Shown: positions 1-8,589, numbered from the stretch's first letter. The stretch: DNA of 64,000 nt from Pseudomonas bijieensis (GCF_013347965.1 NZ_CP048810.1:4463501-4527500), one strand, 5' to 3'. Program-made: numbers and translations. The notes: generated by a model from the sequence alone, not told the origin.

Positions 1-330
1 GCCGTTGTGCGGCCGATCGGCAATCCTCTGGCGCTGGTGTTTCGAGGCTTTCTGGTCAACATCAGCAACCCCAAGGCCCTGGTGTTCATGCTGGCGGTGC
101 TGCCGCAGTTCATCGATCCCCATGCCCCCTTGCTCAAGCAATACCTGATCCTGGGCGTGACCATGATTTGCGTCGACCTCATCGTCATGGCCGGATACAC
201 CGGGCTGGCGTCCAAAGTCCTGCGTCTGTTGCGCACACCCAAGCAGCAACGGCGGATGAACCGCGTCTTCGCTGGCCTGTTCATCGGTGCGGCGGGTTTT
301 TTGGCGACGATTCGCAGGGCTGCGGTTTAA
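1..330 (+). CDS. LysE/RhtB-family amino-acid exporter, C-terminal part
   Basis: The reading frame is open from the first base, so the gene starts before the window and only about 109 C-terminal residues are visible. The stretch GFLVNISNPKALVFML followed by LPQFIDP is typical of the LysE/RhtB translocator family, inner-membrane exporters of amino acids such as homoserine, threonine or lysine. Two hydrophobic segments follow and the protein ends in a basic tail (TIRRAAV). The substrate cannot be told from this fragment. It converges on the lipoprotein cluster, with a REP palindrome between them. Confidence 0.85.
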   Translation, partial: AVVRPIGNPLALVFRGFLVNISNPKALVFMLAVLPQFIDPHAPLLKQYLILGVTMICVDLIVMAGYTGLASKVLRLLRTPKQQRRMNRVFAGLFIGAAGFLATIRRAAV

Positions 331-344
331 CACCGAACGAAACC

Positions 345-374
345 TGTGGCGAGGGGATAAATCCCCTCACCACA
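345..374. repeat. REP palindrome, family A (single)
   Basis: A near-perfect palindrome built on GTGGCGAGGGGATAAATCCC and its complement. It lies between two convergent genes and is the simplest member of the GGCGAGGGGATTTATCCCC repeat family seen repeatedly in this window. Confidence 0.85.
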
Positions 375-389
375 AATCCGCTGAATCCT

Positions 390-1133
390 TCAGCGCAAAA
401 TCACCGGCGCGCTATCGCGTGGCAGGTTGTTGCGTTGTGCAGGCTCGCGGGGTTGTTCGTAGCTCGGCCCACCCAACTGTTCGCTCAACTGCCGTGCCAC
501 GTCTTCACCCAAGGCCTTGGACACATCGCGCACCACCCGTGGCCGGTTGAGGCTGATGTGCACGTCCCGGTGGTTCAACAGTTTGGTGTCCTGGCCTTCG
601 CCCATGGCCGTGAAGGCCGAGGTGATTTCGTAGGTCTTGGTGTTGATCAGGCTGAAGTCCGCCACCAGGGTCAGCGCAAGTACGGCCGAGTAGCTGTCGG
701 TATTGGCCAGTTCGTTGATGTCGCGGGTGAAGTCGATGTCCGACACCGTGCCGAACAGCACGTAGTCGGCACCCTTGAAGTTCCCGGCCTTGATGCGCTT
801 GATCACGTCATAGACGTCGCCGTTGGACGCCGCCGTGTGGGGCGTGCCCTGGGTCAGCTGGAACATCCCGCTGCGCAGGATCTCGCCCTTGATGTCGCCA
901 GTGAACTTGCGCAGCTCGCCCTGCTCGATGTAGCTGCTGGTGGCTTCCATCTCGTCGTAGCTCGAGGAAGCGCTGGCGCTGTAAGGGTTCGCCTGGAAGT
1001 TGCTCTGCGCTGAAACGGTGTGGATGTATTCCTCCACTCGCTCCTGGTACGCAAGGTCGGTCACCGCGACTTTGGGGGCCGCCTGCGCGCCAAATGCGCA
1101 GGCCAGGGCCATGATGCCTATCCATGTGCGCAT
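390..1133 (-). CDS. Secreted LpoB/CsgG-like protein of the COG3014-YcfL-LpoB cluster
   Basis: A 247-residue protein with a type I signal peptide (MRTWIGIMALACAFGAQA, cleavage before APKV). It has no lipobox, so it should be free in the periplasm, unlike its three neighbours. The body (KVAVTDLAYQERV, then FTGDIKGEILRSGMF and GADYVLFGTVSDIDF) resembles the alpha/beta fold shared by LpoB and CsgG N-terminal domains, and the last 30 residues are polar and Pro/Arg-rich. It follows lpoB by 3 nt with a GGAG Shine-Dalgarno sequence and is therefore the last gene of a four-gene operon. Fold assignment is by motif; the function is unknown. Confidence 0.7.
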   Translation of the reverse strand: MRTWIGIMALACAFGAQAAPKVAVTDLAYQERVEEYIHTVSAQSNFQANPYSASASSSYDEMEATSSYIEQGELRKFTGDIKGEILRSGMFQLTQGTPHTAASNGDVYDVIKRIKAGNFKGADYVLFGTVSDIDFTRDINELANTDSYSAVLALTLVADFSLINTKTYEITSAFTAMGEGQDTKLLNHRDVHISLNRPRVVRDVSKALGEDVARQLSEQLGGPSYEQPREPAQRNNLPRDSAPVILR

Positions 1134-1136
1134 GGC

Positions 1137-1724
1137 TTAGCGCTCCGTGGTCTTGCGGATTTCTTTTTCGTCCATCCACTCGGCCAGACCGCTCTCGACG
1201 TCGATCAATTGCAGGCTGAATTTGTAGAAGACGTCCTTGTAGTCGCTGCTGCGCTTGACGATCGAGCTGATAGAACCCTCGAGACGGTACTTGGCGGCGA
1301 TCATGTTGCCGGTCTTGGCCACGGTGCTTTTCTTGTACAAGCCGCTCTGGTTCTGCAGTTTGAGCTGGTCGACCTGGCTGTCCATGGCGGTGTTGTCGCT
1401 GGCGAAACGGGCAGCGCCGGTTTTCATCAGCTGGGTCTTGATGCTGGTGGTGATTTCGCGGGTGTCGATGTATTCGCTGGTCTTGTTCTTCACGTCATAG
1501 ACCTGGACCACCGGACGCCCCTGCAGGATGCCGGACTGGGCCAGGGAGCGGGTCATGGACTCGGCGATCATTTGCAGGTCGGTGGAGCCGAACTCGTTGG
1601 TCACGGTTTCCACGGCCTTGGTATCGCCGTAGCTGATGTTCTTGTTGCCCAGGACCGGCGAGTTGTTGGCGCAGCCGCTGACCAGCAGGACGGCGAGGGC
1701 GATGGACGAAATGCGTACGAACAT
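1137..1724 (-). CDS. lpoB: LpoB-like penicillin-binding-protein activator lipoprotein
   Basis: 195 residues with a lipoprotein signal peptide ending in the lipobox LVSGC. The mature part follows the LpoB pattern: a conserved entry (GNKNISYGDTKAVETVTNEFGSTDLQ), then SMTRSLAQSG, TSEYIDTREITTSIKTQL and AAKYRLEGSISSI. In Escherichia coli LpoB is an outer-membrane lipoprotein that activates PBP1b. As far as I know Pseudomonas uses LpoP for that role, so the partner of this protein is uncertain. It lies next to ycfL as in enterobacteria, but a REPIN separates the two genes. Confidence 0.8.
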   Translation of the reverse strand: MFVRISSIALAVLLVSGCANNSPVLGNKNISYGDTKAVETVTNEFGSTDLQMIAESMTRSLAQSGILQGRPVVQVYDVKNKTSEYIDTREITTSIKTQLMKTGAARFASDNTAMDSQVDQLKLQNQSGLYKKSTVAKTGNMIAAKYRLEGSISSIVKRSSDYKDVFYKFSLQLIDVESGLAEWMDEKEIRKTTER

Positions 1725-1755
1725 GTGGGGTCTCTCGAAAACTGGATAAAAGGTC

Positions 1756-1850
1756 TGTGGCGAGGGGATTTATCCCCGTTCGAGTGCGCAGCGCTCGCTG
1801 AAAATTGGGGCTGCTACGCAGCCCAGCGGGGATGAATCCCCTCGCCACAG
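1756..1850. repeat. REPIN, family A, inside the lipoprotein operon
   Basis: Two inverted copies of the GTGGCGAGGGGATTTATCCCC repeat bracket a short spacer with its own hairpin (GGGCTGCTACGCAGCCC). It sits between ycfL and lpoB on the transcribed strand, where it could stabilise or process the operon mRNA. Confidence 0.85.
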
Positions 1851-1865
1851 GAATGTGCATCTGTC

Positions 1866-2237
1866 TTATGGGGTATTGATTTCCAAACGGAAATCCACCG
1901 CCTTGGGCGTCGGTGCGATGGCCGGCAGGAAGCTGGTCTGTTCGCCGTACAGCGTCAGGCTTTTCCAGGTTTCTTCCTCGGCGATCGGGAAGCCTTCCGG
2001 CCCCAGCCAGGCAAAGCGGTAGTACATCGTCTTGTTGTTGTAGCTGGTGTTGCTCAGCTGGACATTGACGGTCAGGTAGCCGTTTTCCCGGGCTACGCGC
2101 ATGGCGCCAACCACGATGTTCTTGGTCTTGCCCATCGCCACGACCTTGCTGGCGGCGCTGCCCGGCTCCGGTGGCGGCGGGGTGGCGCAACCGGCCAGCA
2201 AGGCCAGGGCGCCGACGGCGATCAGTTTTAAACGCAT
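1866..2237 (-). CDS. YcfL-family lipoprotein
   Basis: 123 residues with a lipobox (LLAGC at about residue 16). After a short Pro/Glu linker comes a beta-rich domain that includes NGYLTVNVQLSNTS, YYRFAWLGPEGFPI and EETWKSLTLYGEQ. This is the YcfL family (DUF1425), which accompanies lpoB in E. coli. Its role is not established. The gene is 18 nt downstream of the COG3014 gene, so both should be cotranscribed. A GGAG sequence 10 nt upstream supports the start. Confidence 0.8.
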   Translation of the reverse strand: MRLKLIAVGALALLAGCATPPPPEPGSAASKVVAMGKTKNIVVGAMRVARENGYLTVNVQLSNTSYNNKTMYYRFAWLGPEGFPIAEEETWKSLTLYGEQTSFLPAIAPTPKAVDFRLEINTP

Positions 2238-2255
2238 GTGAACAAGACTCCGTTC

Positions 2256-3650
2256 TTAAGGTTGCTTGAGGGCAATGGCGGTCGGGTTGGCGCTGGGCAT
2301 TACCTGGGCAGCCAGGCCACCAGCGAACACCTGGTTCCCCACTGCTCGCAGGCTGATGACCTGGTAGCGCTGGTCGACGGTGACCTTGACCACCGAGCCG
2401 CCCACCGAACTTGGCAAGGTGACCTGGTGTTCGCCTTTCTTCAGGCGCAGGCGCACCACCTGGGTGTAGTCGGGCAGGGTGCGCCAGGTCCGGGTATCAG
2501 CGCCTTCGAGTACCGCCGAAGTGAGGCCGACGGCCAGGCCGGCCAGTGGGTTGGTATCGTTGATCTGCTTCTGCGCCACGCCACGGGTGATGGCGCGCAC
2601 GGTGGTGCGCAGGATGATGCCCGGCATGTCGTCGCGCAGCGCGCGGCGGGACATGGCGGTGGTGCTGTTGAGTTGGGTCAGGTCCAGCTGACGACCGTCG
2701 ACACCGATCTGGCCGACGGGGGCAGTGGAGGTATCAGGCTTGATCACAGGGAACGACAAAGGCGTGATGACCAGGTTGCCGCTGATCGGCAAGGGCAGGG
2801 GAATGCGGATCGAATCCCGGGACGGTGCCAGGCCACTCTGCACCACGATCAGGATGTCGCTGTCATCGTTCTTGGCGGCAGGCTTGTCGAGGTTGAGCAG
2901 GGCTTGCTCCAGCAGCGGCGTGTTGGGGCGCAGTTCGGCGGCCTTGCGATAACCCGGCGCGGCCAGGTCTTTTTCACCGAGGGCTTCATAGACGAAGCCG
3001 GCCAGGTAATGGCTGAACGCGCTCTGGTAACTGTTTTTCAGGCTGACCACTTCCGGGGCGTCGAGGCTGGCCACCGGATAACCCTTGAGGTCCTTGTATT
3101 CGGTCCTGACCCCTTGCTTCTCGGCGTCTTCCTCGCGCTTGAGGTATTCCTTGTCCCGCAGGTCGGCGATCACCGCTTCGCGTTCGTGGGTCTTCTTGAT
3201 CTGGGTCCGCGCGCCGTCGAAGTCATTCACGGCCAACAGGTTCAGCGCCATCTGCGTGGTCAGCATGACCTTTTCGTAGTCGTAGCCTTCGTAGCGGCGG
3301 ACTTTATCGTTGACCAGGAAGCTGCCGAACTGGGCCAGGTACTTGGCCGTGTCGAGTTTGACCGCATCCTCCCACTGGCCAACCTGCTGATCGGCGCTGG
3401 TCCAGGCCACCTGGCTGCCGGACAAGTCGCCCTTGGCACGCAGCAGCTCGCCTTTCTCGAAGTAATACAGCAGGTCCTTGTCCTGGCTGCTGTTGTTCTT
3501 TTCCAGCAGGGTCAATGCCGCGTCGACGTTGCCGGACGCCAGTTGCTGGTTGGTCTGGGCCAATTCGCTGTCGTAGTTGCGAAAGGCCGAGCAGCCGGAC
3601 AACAAGGTGATCGCACCGAGGGCGACCGAAAAAACGGCACGGGATGCCAT
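2256..3650 (-). CDS. COG3014-family TPR-like lipoprotein
   Basis: 464 residues with lipobox LLSGC. The N-terminal half is helical and repeat-like (QTNQQLASGNVDAALTLLEK, YYFEKGELLRAKGDL, SHYLAGFVYEALGEKDLAAPGYRKAAELRP), suggesting a TPR fold. The C-terminal half is a beta-rich domain. I chose the Met at 3650 because AGGGAAG lies 8 nt before it; the Met two codons upstream leaves too little space. It is the first gene of the four-gene cluster, with a consensus promoter upstream. COG3014 proteins have no assigned function; the context suggests an envelope or peptidoglycan role. Confidence 0.75.
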   Translation of the reverse strand: MASRAVFSVALGAITLLSGCSAFRNYDSELAQTNQQLASGNVDAALTLLEKNNSSQDKDLLYYFEKGELLRAKGDLSGSQVAWTSADQQVGQWEDAVKLDTAKYLAQFGSFLVNDKVRRYEGYDYEKVMLTTQMALNLLAVNDFDGARTQIKKTHEREAVIADLRDKEYLKREEDAEKQGVRTEYKDLKGYPVASLDAPEVVSLKNSYQSAFSHYLAGFVYEALGEKDLAAPGYRKAAELRPNTPLLEQALLNLDKPAAKNDDSDILIVVQSGLAPSRDSIRIPLPLPISGNLVITPLSFPVIKPDTSTAPVGQIGVDGRQLDLTQLNSTTAMSRRALRDDMPGIILRTTVRAITRGVAQKQINDTNPLAGLAVGLTSAVLEGADTRTWRTLPDYTQVVRLRLKKGEHQVTLPSSVGGSVVKVTVDQRYQVISLRAVGNQVFAGGLAAQVMPSANPTAIALKQP

Positions 3651-3964
3651 GAACATTTCTTCCCTGAGTAACAGCCGTGGTGTGCGGGTCGGGCTGGAGC
3701 GATCCCACGGACAAGCGTCGGGACGCTGTCAGTTCCTCATAAAAGGAGGAGCTTTTATGCCGTCGAATAATAAGAAGGCGGGCGATTATAAACATGGCGC
3801 TTGGCTATGTAATGGCTTTTCAATCTCTAAATGCTGTTTTTGTGACATCACTTACAAAGCATGAATATCCGATGAAAATGTGCCGCCAAAACACATCAGC
3901 TCTTGAGCCAAAGCCATTGGAAGTGAACAATGTGTTACTTCTTATTTCCAACTGAGAGTCATTC
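3651..3964. other. Divergent intergenic region between the COG3014 operon and the iron permease
   Basis: AT-rich 314 bp. It holds a minus-strand promoter, a perfect 7-bp inverted repeat (ATAAAAG, 6-nt loop, CTTTTAT) at 3739-3758, and a doubtful 35-codon reading frame (3757-3864, plus strand) behind a strong AAGGAGG. I could not recognise a Fur box for the downstream iron gene. Confidence 0.6.
3785..3813 (-). promoter_or_regulatory. Sigma-70 promoter for the COG3014 lipoprotein operon
   Basis: On the minus strand ATTACA, 17 nt, TATAAT: a perfect -10 and a 4/6 -35. It would start transcription about 130 nt before the COG3014 start codon. Confidence 0.6.
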
Positions 3965-5863
3965 ATGACTGCGCCGTTCCGTTTCCTGGCCTGGCTTGCA
4001 CTGCCATTGCTTGCGCTGTGCAGCACTCCGCTGCTGGCCGACACCGTCGAGGGTGCTCCCCAGGCCCTGCATTTACTGGATTACATCGGGGCGGATTACC
4101 CGGCGACAGTCGAAGCGGGCAAGGTCATCGAAAACGGGGAATACCGCGAGCAGCTGGAATTCATCCAGGTGCTGGAAGGGTTGATCGCCGGGCTGCCGGC
4201 CAAGCCGGAGAAGACTGAGCTGGTCCAAGGCATCGGCGCCTTGCGCGGTGCGATCACCCAGCGCCAGGACGGCGGTGATGTCGCCCGCCTGGCGCGGCAA
4301 CTGGGTGCCAGGCTGGCGGTGGCGTATGAAGTCAGCCAGGCGCCGGTCATCACCCCGGATCCTTCCCGCGGCGCGCCGCTATACGCGCAGAATTGCTCGG
4401 TATGCCACGGAGCCAACGGTGCCGGCGACGGTCCCGCCGGTGTCGGCCTGGAGCCGCCGCCCGCCAACTTGCGCGACGTCCAGCGTCTGGATCGCCTGAG
4501 TCTCTATGCGATCTACAACACCCTCGGCATGGGCATCGAAGGCACCGACATGCCGGCCTTCGCCGATCAGCTCGACGACCGTCAGCGCTGGGACCTGGCG
4601 ACCTACATCGCCAGCTTCAGCGCCGACCCGGCGGCCGCGAAGAGTGAACAGACCTACAATCTTGCTGACCTTGCACGTCAGACCCCGCTGGAAGTCCTGG
4701 CTGCGCAAGGTCCGGCGGCAGCGGCCACCTTCCGTGCCCAGCGTGCCCAGCCGCCACAGGTGCAGCGCGGCCCGGCGCAGTTGCTCGACTACACCGCCGC
4801 CACCCTGGACAAAAGCATCGCGGCGTATCGTGCCGGTGATCACGACCAGGCCTATGACCTGTCGGTAGCGGCTTACCTGGAAGGTTTCGAGCTGGTGGAA
4901 AGTTCGCTGGATAACGTCGATGCCAACGTGCGCAAGGACACCGAAAAGTCCCTGATGGCCTACCGACAATCCTTGCAGGACGGTTTGCCGGTGGAAGAGG
5001 CCGTACAGCGTCTGGACGCGGCCAAGGCCAAGTTGAAGGCGTCCGCCGACCTGCTGGGCGGCGATGGCTTGAGCTGGTCGCTGAGCTACATCTCCGGGTT
5101 GCTGATTCTGTTGCGCGAAGGGCTGGAAGCGATCCTGGTATTGGCGGCGATCCTGGCGTTCCTGCGCAACACCGGCCAGCAGTCGGCCGTGCGCAGCGTC
5201 AACATCGGTTGGGGCTTGGCGCTGTTGGCCGGCCTGGCGACCTGGGGGCTGGCGGCGTATGTGATCGACGTCAGCGGTGCCCAGCGTGAATTGCTCGAAG
5301 GCGCGACGGCGTTGTTCGCCAGTGTGATGGTGCTGTGGCTAGGGGTGTGGATGCACGACCGGCGCCACGCAGCGGCCTGGCAGGATTACATCAAAAGCAG
5401 CCTGGTAGGCGGTGGTGGTCGCTTTGGCTTTGCGATCCTGGCGTTCTTCTCGGTCTATCGTGAACTGTTCGAAGTGATCCTGTTCTACGAAACCCTGTGG
5501 TTGCAGGCAGGCCCCGCCGGGCACAACGCGGTGTTGGCCGGTGGCGCGACAGCGCTGGTGTTGCTGGTGGGGCTGGCCTGGGTGATCCTGCGCGGCTCGG
5601 CGAAACTGCCACTGGCGCTGTTCTTCAGCATCAACGCGGCACTGTTGTGTGCACTGTCGGTGGTATTCGCCGGGCATGGCGTGAAGGCGTTGCAGGAAGC
5701 CGGGATCTTCGGCACCCATCCGGTGGCGTTCTTCGACTTCGACTGGCTGGGCATTCATGCCGATGCCTATTCGCTGACCGCTCAAGTGGTGGCGATCCTG
5801 GCGATCGTGGTGCTGTATGGGCGCAGTTGGGTGGCGGAGAAGCGTCGGGTCCAGGTCTCCTGA
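3965..5863 (+). CDS. Cytochrome c-FTR1 fusion iron permease
   Basis: 632 residues: a signal peptide (cleavage near LLA-DT), a helical periplasmic region, a c-type haem domain with CSVCH at residues 144-148 and a distal Met region (GTDMPAF), a second helical linker, and from about residue 375 a multi-helix FTR1 permease domain. The two FTR1 signatures are present: LLREGLEAIL and VYRELFEVIL (REXXE type, thought to bind Fe3+). FTR1 permeases import iron coupled to oxidation; the fused cytochrome may take electrons from Fe2+ in place of a multicopper oxidase. No partner gene is adjacent. The fusion is known in pseudomonads. Confidence 0.9.
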   Translation: MTAPFRFLAWLALPLLALCSTPLLADTVEGAPQALHLLDYIGADYPATVEAGKVIENGEYREQLEFIQVLEGLIAGLPAKPEKTELVQGIGALRGAITQRQDGGDVARLARQLGARLAVAYEVSQAPVITPDPSRGAPLYAQNCSVCHGANGAGDGPAGVGLEPPPANLRDVQRLDRLSLYAIYNTLGMGIEGTDMPAFADQLDDRQRWDLATYIASFSADPAAAKSEQTYNLADLARQTPLEVLAAQGPAAAATFRAQRAQPPQVQRGPAQLLDYTAATLDKSIAAYRAGDHDQAYDLSVAAYLEGFELVESSLDNVDANVRKDTEKSLMAYRQSLQDGLPVEEAVQRLDAAKAKLKASADLLGGDGLSWSLSYISGLLILLREGLEAILVLAAILAFLRNTGQQSAVRSVNIGWGLALLAGLATWGLAAYVIDVSGAQRELLEGATALFASVMVLWLGVWMHDRRHAAAWQDYIKSSLVGGGGRFGFAILAFFSVYRELFEVILFYETLWLQAGPAGHNAVLAGGATALVLLVGLAWVILRGSAKLPLALFFSINAALLCALSVVFAGHGVKALQEAGIFGTHPVAFFDFDWLGIHADAYSLTAQVVAILAIVVLYGRSWVAEKRRVQVS

Positions 5864-5883
5864 AAAGCATTCGCTGCGCTCAT

Positions 5884-5955
5884 GATCGCGGGCAAGCCTT
5901 GCTCCCACACAAGCTTTTCTCCCGCAGGCTATGGGAGCAAGGCTTGCCCGCGATG
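5884..5955. repeat. REPIN, family B
   Basis: Inverted pair of ATCGCGGGCAAGCCTTGCTC and its complement separated by about 30 nt, between the FTR1 gene and yaiI. Confidence 0.85.
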
Positions 5956-5980
5956 CTTTTAATCTAGAGGAAACCATTCA

Positions 5981-6436
5981 ATGCGCGTATGGATCGACGC
6001 CGACGCCTGCCCCAAGGCCGCGAAGGAATTGGTGGTCAAGTTCGCCCTCAAGCGCCGGTTCGACGTGGTGCTGGTGGCCGGTCAACCGCAGATCAAGCCG
6101 GCCCTGGCCTGTGTGAAACTGATCGTGGTGCCCAGCGGCCCTGACGCGGCGGACGATTACCTGGTGGAGCATGCCGAGCCGGGTGAACTGGTGATCTGCA
6201 GTGATGTGCCCTTGGCCGATCGGTTGGTGAAGAAGGGCGTCGCGGCCCTGGATCCGCGAGGCAAGGAGTTCGATGCCCAGAACATGGGCGAGCGGCTGGC
6301 GGTGCGCAACCTGTTCACCGATTTACGTGAACAGGGCCACGTGGGGGGCGGCCCGGCAGCGTACAGCGAGCGGGACAAGCAGGGGTTTGCCAATGCGCTG
6401 GATCGGATCCTGACGCGTTTGGCCCGAATGCCATAA
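5981..6436 (+). CDS. yaiI: YaiI/YqxD-family protein (DUF188)
   Basis: 151 residues of the UPF0178 (YaiI/YqxD) family. The N-terminal MRVWIDADACP is the family signature, a PIN-like acidic start; ICSDVPLAD and LDPRGKEF are further conserved blocks. The protein is cytosolic, full length, and of unknown biochemical role. An AGGAAA element precedes the start. It stands alone between two REPINs. Confidence 0.9.
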   Translation: MRVWIDADACPKAAKELVVKFALKRRFDVVLVAGQPQIKPALACVKLIVVPSGPDAADDYLVEHAEPGELVICSDVPLADRLVKKGVAALDPRGKEFDAQNMGERLAVRNLFTDLREQGHVGGGPAAYSERDKQGFANALDRILTRLARMP

Positions 6437-6454
6437 ACCCTGCGCATAACCCCC

Positions 6455-6545
6455 TGTGGGAGCGAGCCTGCTCGCGATGGCGGTGGATCAGCCAATCAAC
6501 ATGTTGCCTGTGCCGGCGCTATCGCGAACAGGCTCGCTCCCACAG
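6455..6545. repeat. REPIN, family B
   Basis: Inverted pair of TGTGGGAGCGAGCCTGCTCG and its complement, between the convergent genes yaiI and elbB. Confidence 0.85.
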
Positions 6546-6561
6546 GAAAGAGTCGGCGGTG

Positions 6562-7230
6562 TCAGGCGTCGTTCTCGTGCGTCAGTTCCAGCACCCGGTC
6601 CACCAGCTTGTTGATGCCCGAGGCCGCTTCGCTGATGTTCTGCGCCAGCATGTAGGCCGGGGTGCTGACCAGTTTGCGCGCGCGGTCTTCGACGATGTCG
6701 GTCACCGCGCAGTCTTCATGAGTGCCGCCCATTTTGCCCACGGCTGCCGCCGTGTCCGGGTCGTTGCCGATGGTGCAGGTCACCCCCGGGCCGTAGATCT
6801 TTGCCGCCAGGGCCGGGGAGATGCAGATCAGCCCGACCGGTTTGCCCGCCTCGGCAAAGGCCTCGGTCAAGGCCAGGACCTCTGGTTGGACGGTGCAGCC
6901 CGGGCCTTCGACGGCAAAGTTGGAGAGGTTTTTCGCCGAGCCAAAACCACCGGGTACGATCAGGGCGTCGAAGTCCTCGACCCGGGCTTCACGCAAATCC
7001 TTGACGTTGCCACGGGCGATCCGTGCCGATTCCACCAGCACGTTGCGGCTCTCGGGCATTTCCTCGCCGGTCAGGTGATTGATCACATGCAATTGGGCAA
7101 TGTTTGGAGCGAAGCACTGGACCTGTGCCCCGCGCTGATCGAGGCGCAGCAAGGTGATCACGCTTTCGTGGATCTCGGCGCCGTCATACACGCCACAGCC
7201 GGAAAGGATCACTGCAATTTTTTTGCTCAT
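6562..7230 (-). CDS. elbB: ElbB glyoxalase, DJ-1/PfpI superfamily
   Basis: 222 residues matching ElbB (isoprenoid biosynthesis glyoxalase ElbB, older SCRP-27A). It begins MSKKIAVILSGCGVYDGAEI and contains IVPGGFGSAKNLSNFA and the nucleophile-elbow-like CISPALAAKIYG typical of the class I glutamine-amidotransferase-like fold. E. coli ElbB has weak glyoxalase activity in vitro; the physiological role is unclear. SD GGAG lies 8 nt upstream. It is a single gene transcribed away from the sterol-desaturase gene. Confidence 0.9.
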   Translation of the reverse strand: MSKKIAVILSGCGVYDGAEIHESVITLLRLDQRGAQVQCFAPNIAQLHVINHLTGEEMPESRNVLVESARIARGNVKDLREARVEDFDALIVPGGFGSAKNLSNFAVEGPGCTVQPEVLALTEAFAEAGKPVGLICISPALAAKIYGPGVTCTIGNDPDTAAAVGKMGGTHEDCAVTDIVEDRARKLVSTPAYMLAQNISEAASGINKLVDRVLELTHENDA

Positions 7231-7353
7231 GGGCTTTTCTCCAGATTCATGGCGTTAAATGTCTACTAATTTGTCACTCGTTGCCATAGGGGGATCGGCC
7301 AGCTACACCTAATCTGCCGATTGTCTCCCTGTCTTGCATGCCCGGGTTGCGTC

Positions 7354-8589
7354 ATGAACTTCATCCTGTATGCCGTGCCGTTCTTCTTCGTGCTGATCGC
7401 CGTCGAGTTGCTGGCAGATCGCTGGCGGGGCGTGAGCCACTACCGCGTGGCAGACGCGATCAACAGCTTGAGCACCGGCGTGCTGTCGACCACCACCGGT
7501 TTGCTGACCAAGGGTGTGGGGTTGGTGACCTACGCCTTCGCGCTCGAACACTTGGCGGTGATTGAATTGCCCGCCGACCAGGCCTGGGTCTGGGTGATGG
7601 CTTTCGTCTCCTACGACTTCTGCTATTACTGGCTGCACCGCATGGGTCACGAACGCAACATCCTCTGGGCCGCCCATTCGGTGCACCACCAGAGCGAGGA
7701 CTACAACCTTTCCACCGCGCTGCGCCAGACCAGCACCGGCTTCCTGCTGAGCTGGATCTTCTACGTCCCGCTTGCCGTACTGGGCGTGCCGCTGATGGTC
7801 TTCGTCAGCGTCGCGGCGTTGAATCTGCTGTACCAGTTCTGGGTCCACACCCAGCACATTCCCAAGCTCGGCTGGTTGGAGTGGTGCTTCGTTACGCCGT
7901 CCAATCATCGCGCCCACCATGCACAGAACCCTCTCTACATGGATCGCAATTACGGCGGGGTGTTCATTATTTGGGACCGTCTGTTTGGCACCTTCCAGGA
8001 AGAAGACGACAACGAGCCGGTGGTTTTTGGCGTGACCACGCCGCTGGCCAGTTGGAATCCGTTGTGGGCCAACCTGCAGTTCTATGCGCAACTGTGGGCC
8101 GATGCGCGGCGGGCCGGGCGTTGGTGGGACAAACTGCGGATCTGGTTCATGCCCACCGGTTGGCGTCCGGCGGACGTCGCGGCCAAGTACCCGCTGAACA
8201 AGCCGGACCTGAGCCAGTTCCGCAAATTCGAAGTGCCATTGGACGCACGCCAGCAGTGGTACGTGGCGCTGCAGTTCTGCGCCTACATTGCCCTGGGCAG
8301 TTATTTGATGAATCTTGAAACCAGCCTGCCGGTTGCCGCTCTGGTGCTGGGTTGGGGCGCGGTGGCGTTCGGTCTGTTCGTGTTGGGCGTGGCCCTGGAG
8401 AATCGCCCGTGGGCGCTGAGGCTGGAGCTATTGCGGCTGGCCTCGAACCTGCCGCTGGTGTGGCTGGCGCCACTGGCCGGGTTGTGGCCGGCCAGCCCCG
8501 TGGCGTGGGTCGGGCTGCTCAGCTACAGCCTGCTCAGCGGTATCGGGCTGTATTGCTGCCGCGCCCGGTTTACTCGGTGGGCGTCGTAG
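7354..8589 (+). CDS. Sterol desaturase / fatty-acid hydroxylase family membrane protein
   Basis: 411 residues. I take the ATG at 7354 (MNFILYAVPF) rather than the upstream TTG, because the protein then starts with its first membrane helix. The di-iron histidine clusters of the family are present: HRMGH (95-99), HSVHH (108-112) and HRAHH (about 190). Two or three more helices follow in a C-terminal extension. Such proteins hydroxylate or desaturate lipids; the substrate here is unknown. The last 20 bp overlap the convergent dedA gene. Confidence 0.85.
   Translation: MNFILYAVPFFFVLIAVELLADRWRGVSHYRVADAINSLSTGVLSTTTGLLTKGVGLVTYAFALEHLAVIELPADQAWVWVMAFVSYDFCYYWLHRMGHERNILWAAHSVHHQSEDYNLSTALRQTSTGFLLSWIFYVPLAVLGVPLMVFVSVAALNLLYQFWVHTQHIPKLGWLEWCFVTPSNHRAHHAQNPLYMDRNYGGVFIIWDRLFGTFQEEDDNEPVVFGVTTPLASWNPLWANLQFYAQLWADARRAGRWWDKLRIWFMPTGWRPADVAAKYPLNKPDLSQFRKFEVPLDARQQWYVALQFCAYIALGSYLMNLETSLPVAALVLGWGAVAFGLFVLGVALENRPWALRLELLRLASNLPLVWLAPLAGLWPASPVAWVGLLSYSLLSGIGLYCCRARFTRWAS

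Noticed and set aside
2238..3671. Long open frame on the plus strand (477 codons) opposite the COG3014 gene
   Set aside because: Shadow of a GC-rich gene; the minus strand has a lipobox, promoter and family motifs, the plus strand has none.
3757..3864. 35-codon Cys-rich gene with AAGGAGG
   Set aside because: Not annotated as a gene: it overlaps the opposite-strand promoter, and its SD is explained by a palindrome. Kept as a finding only.
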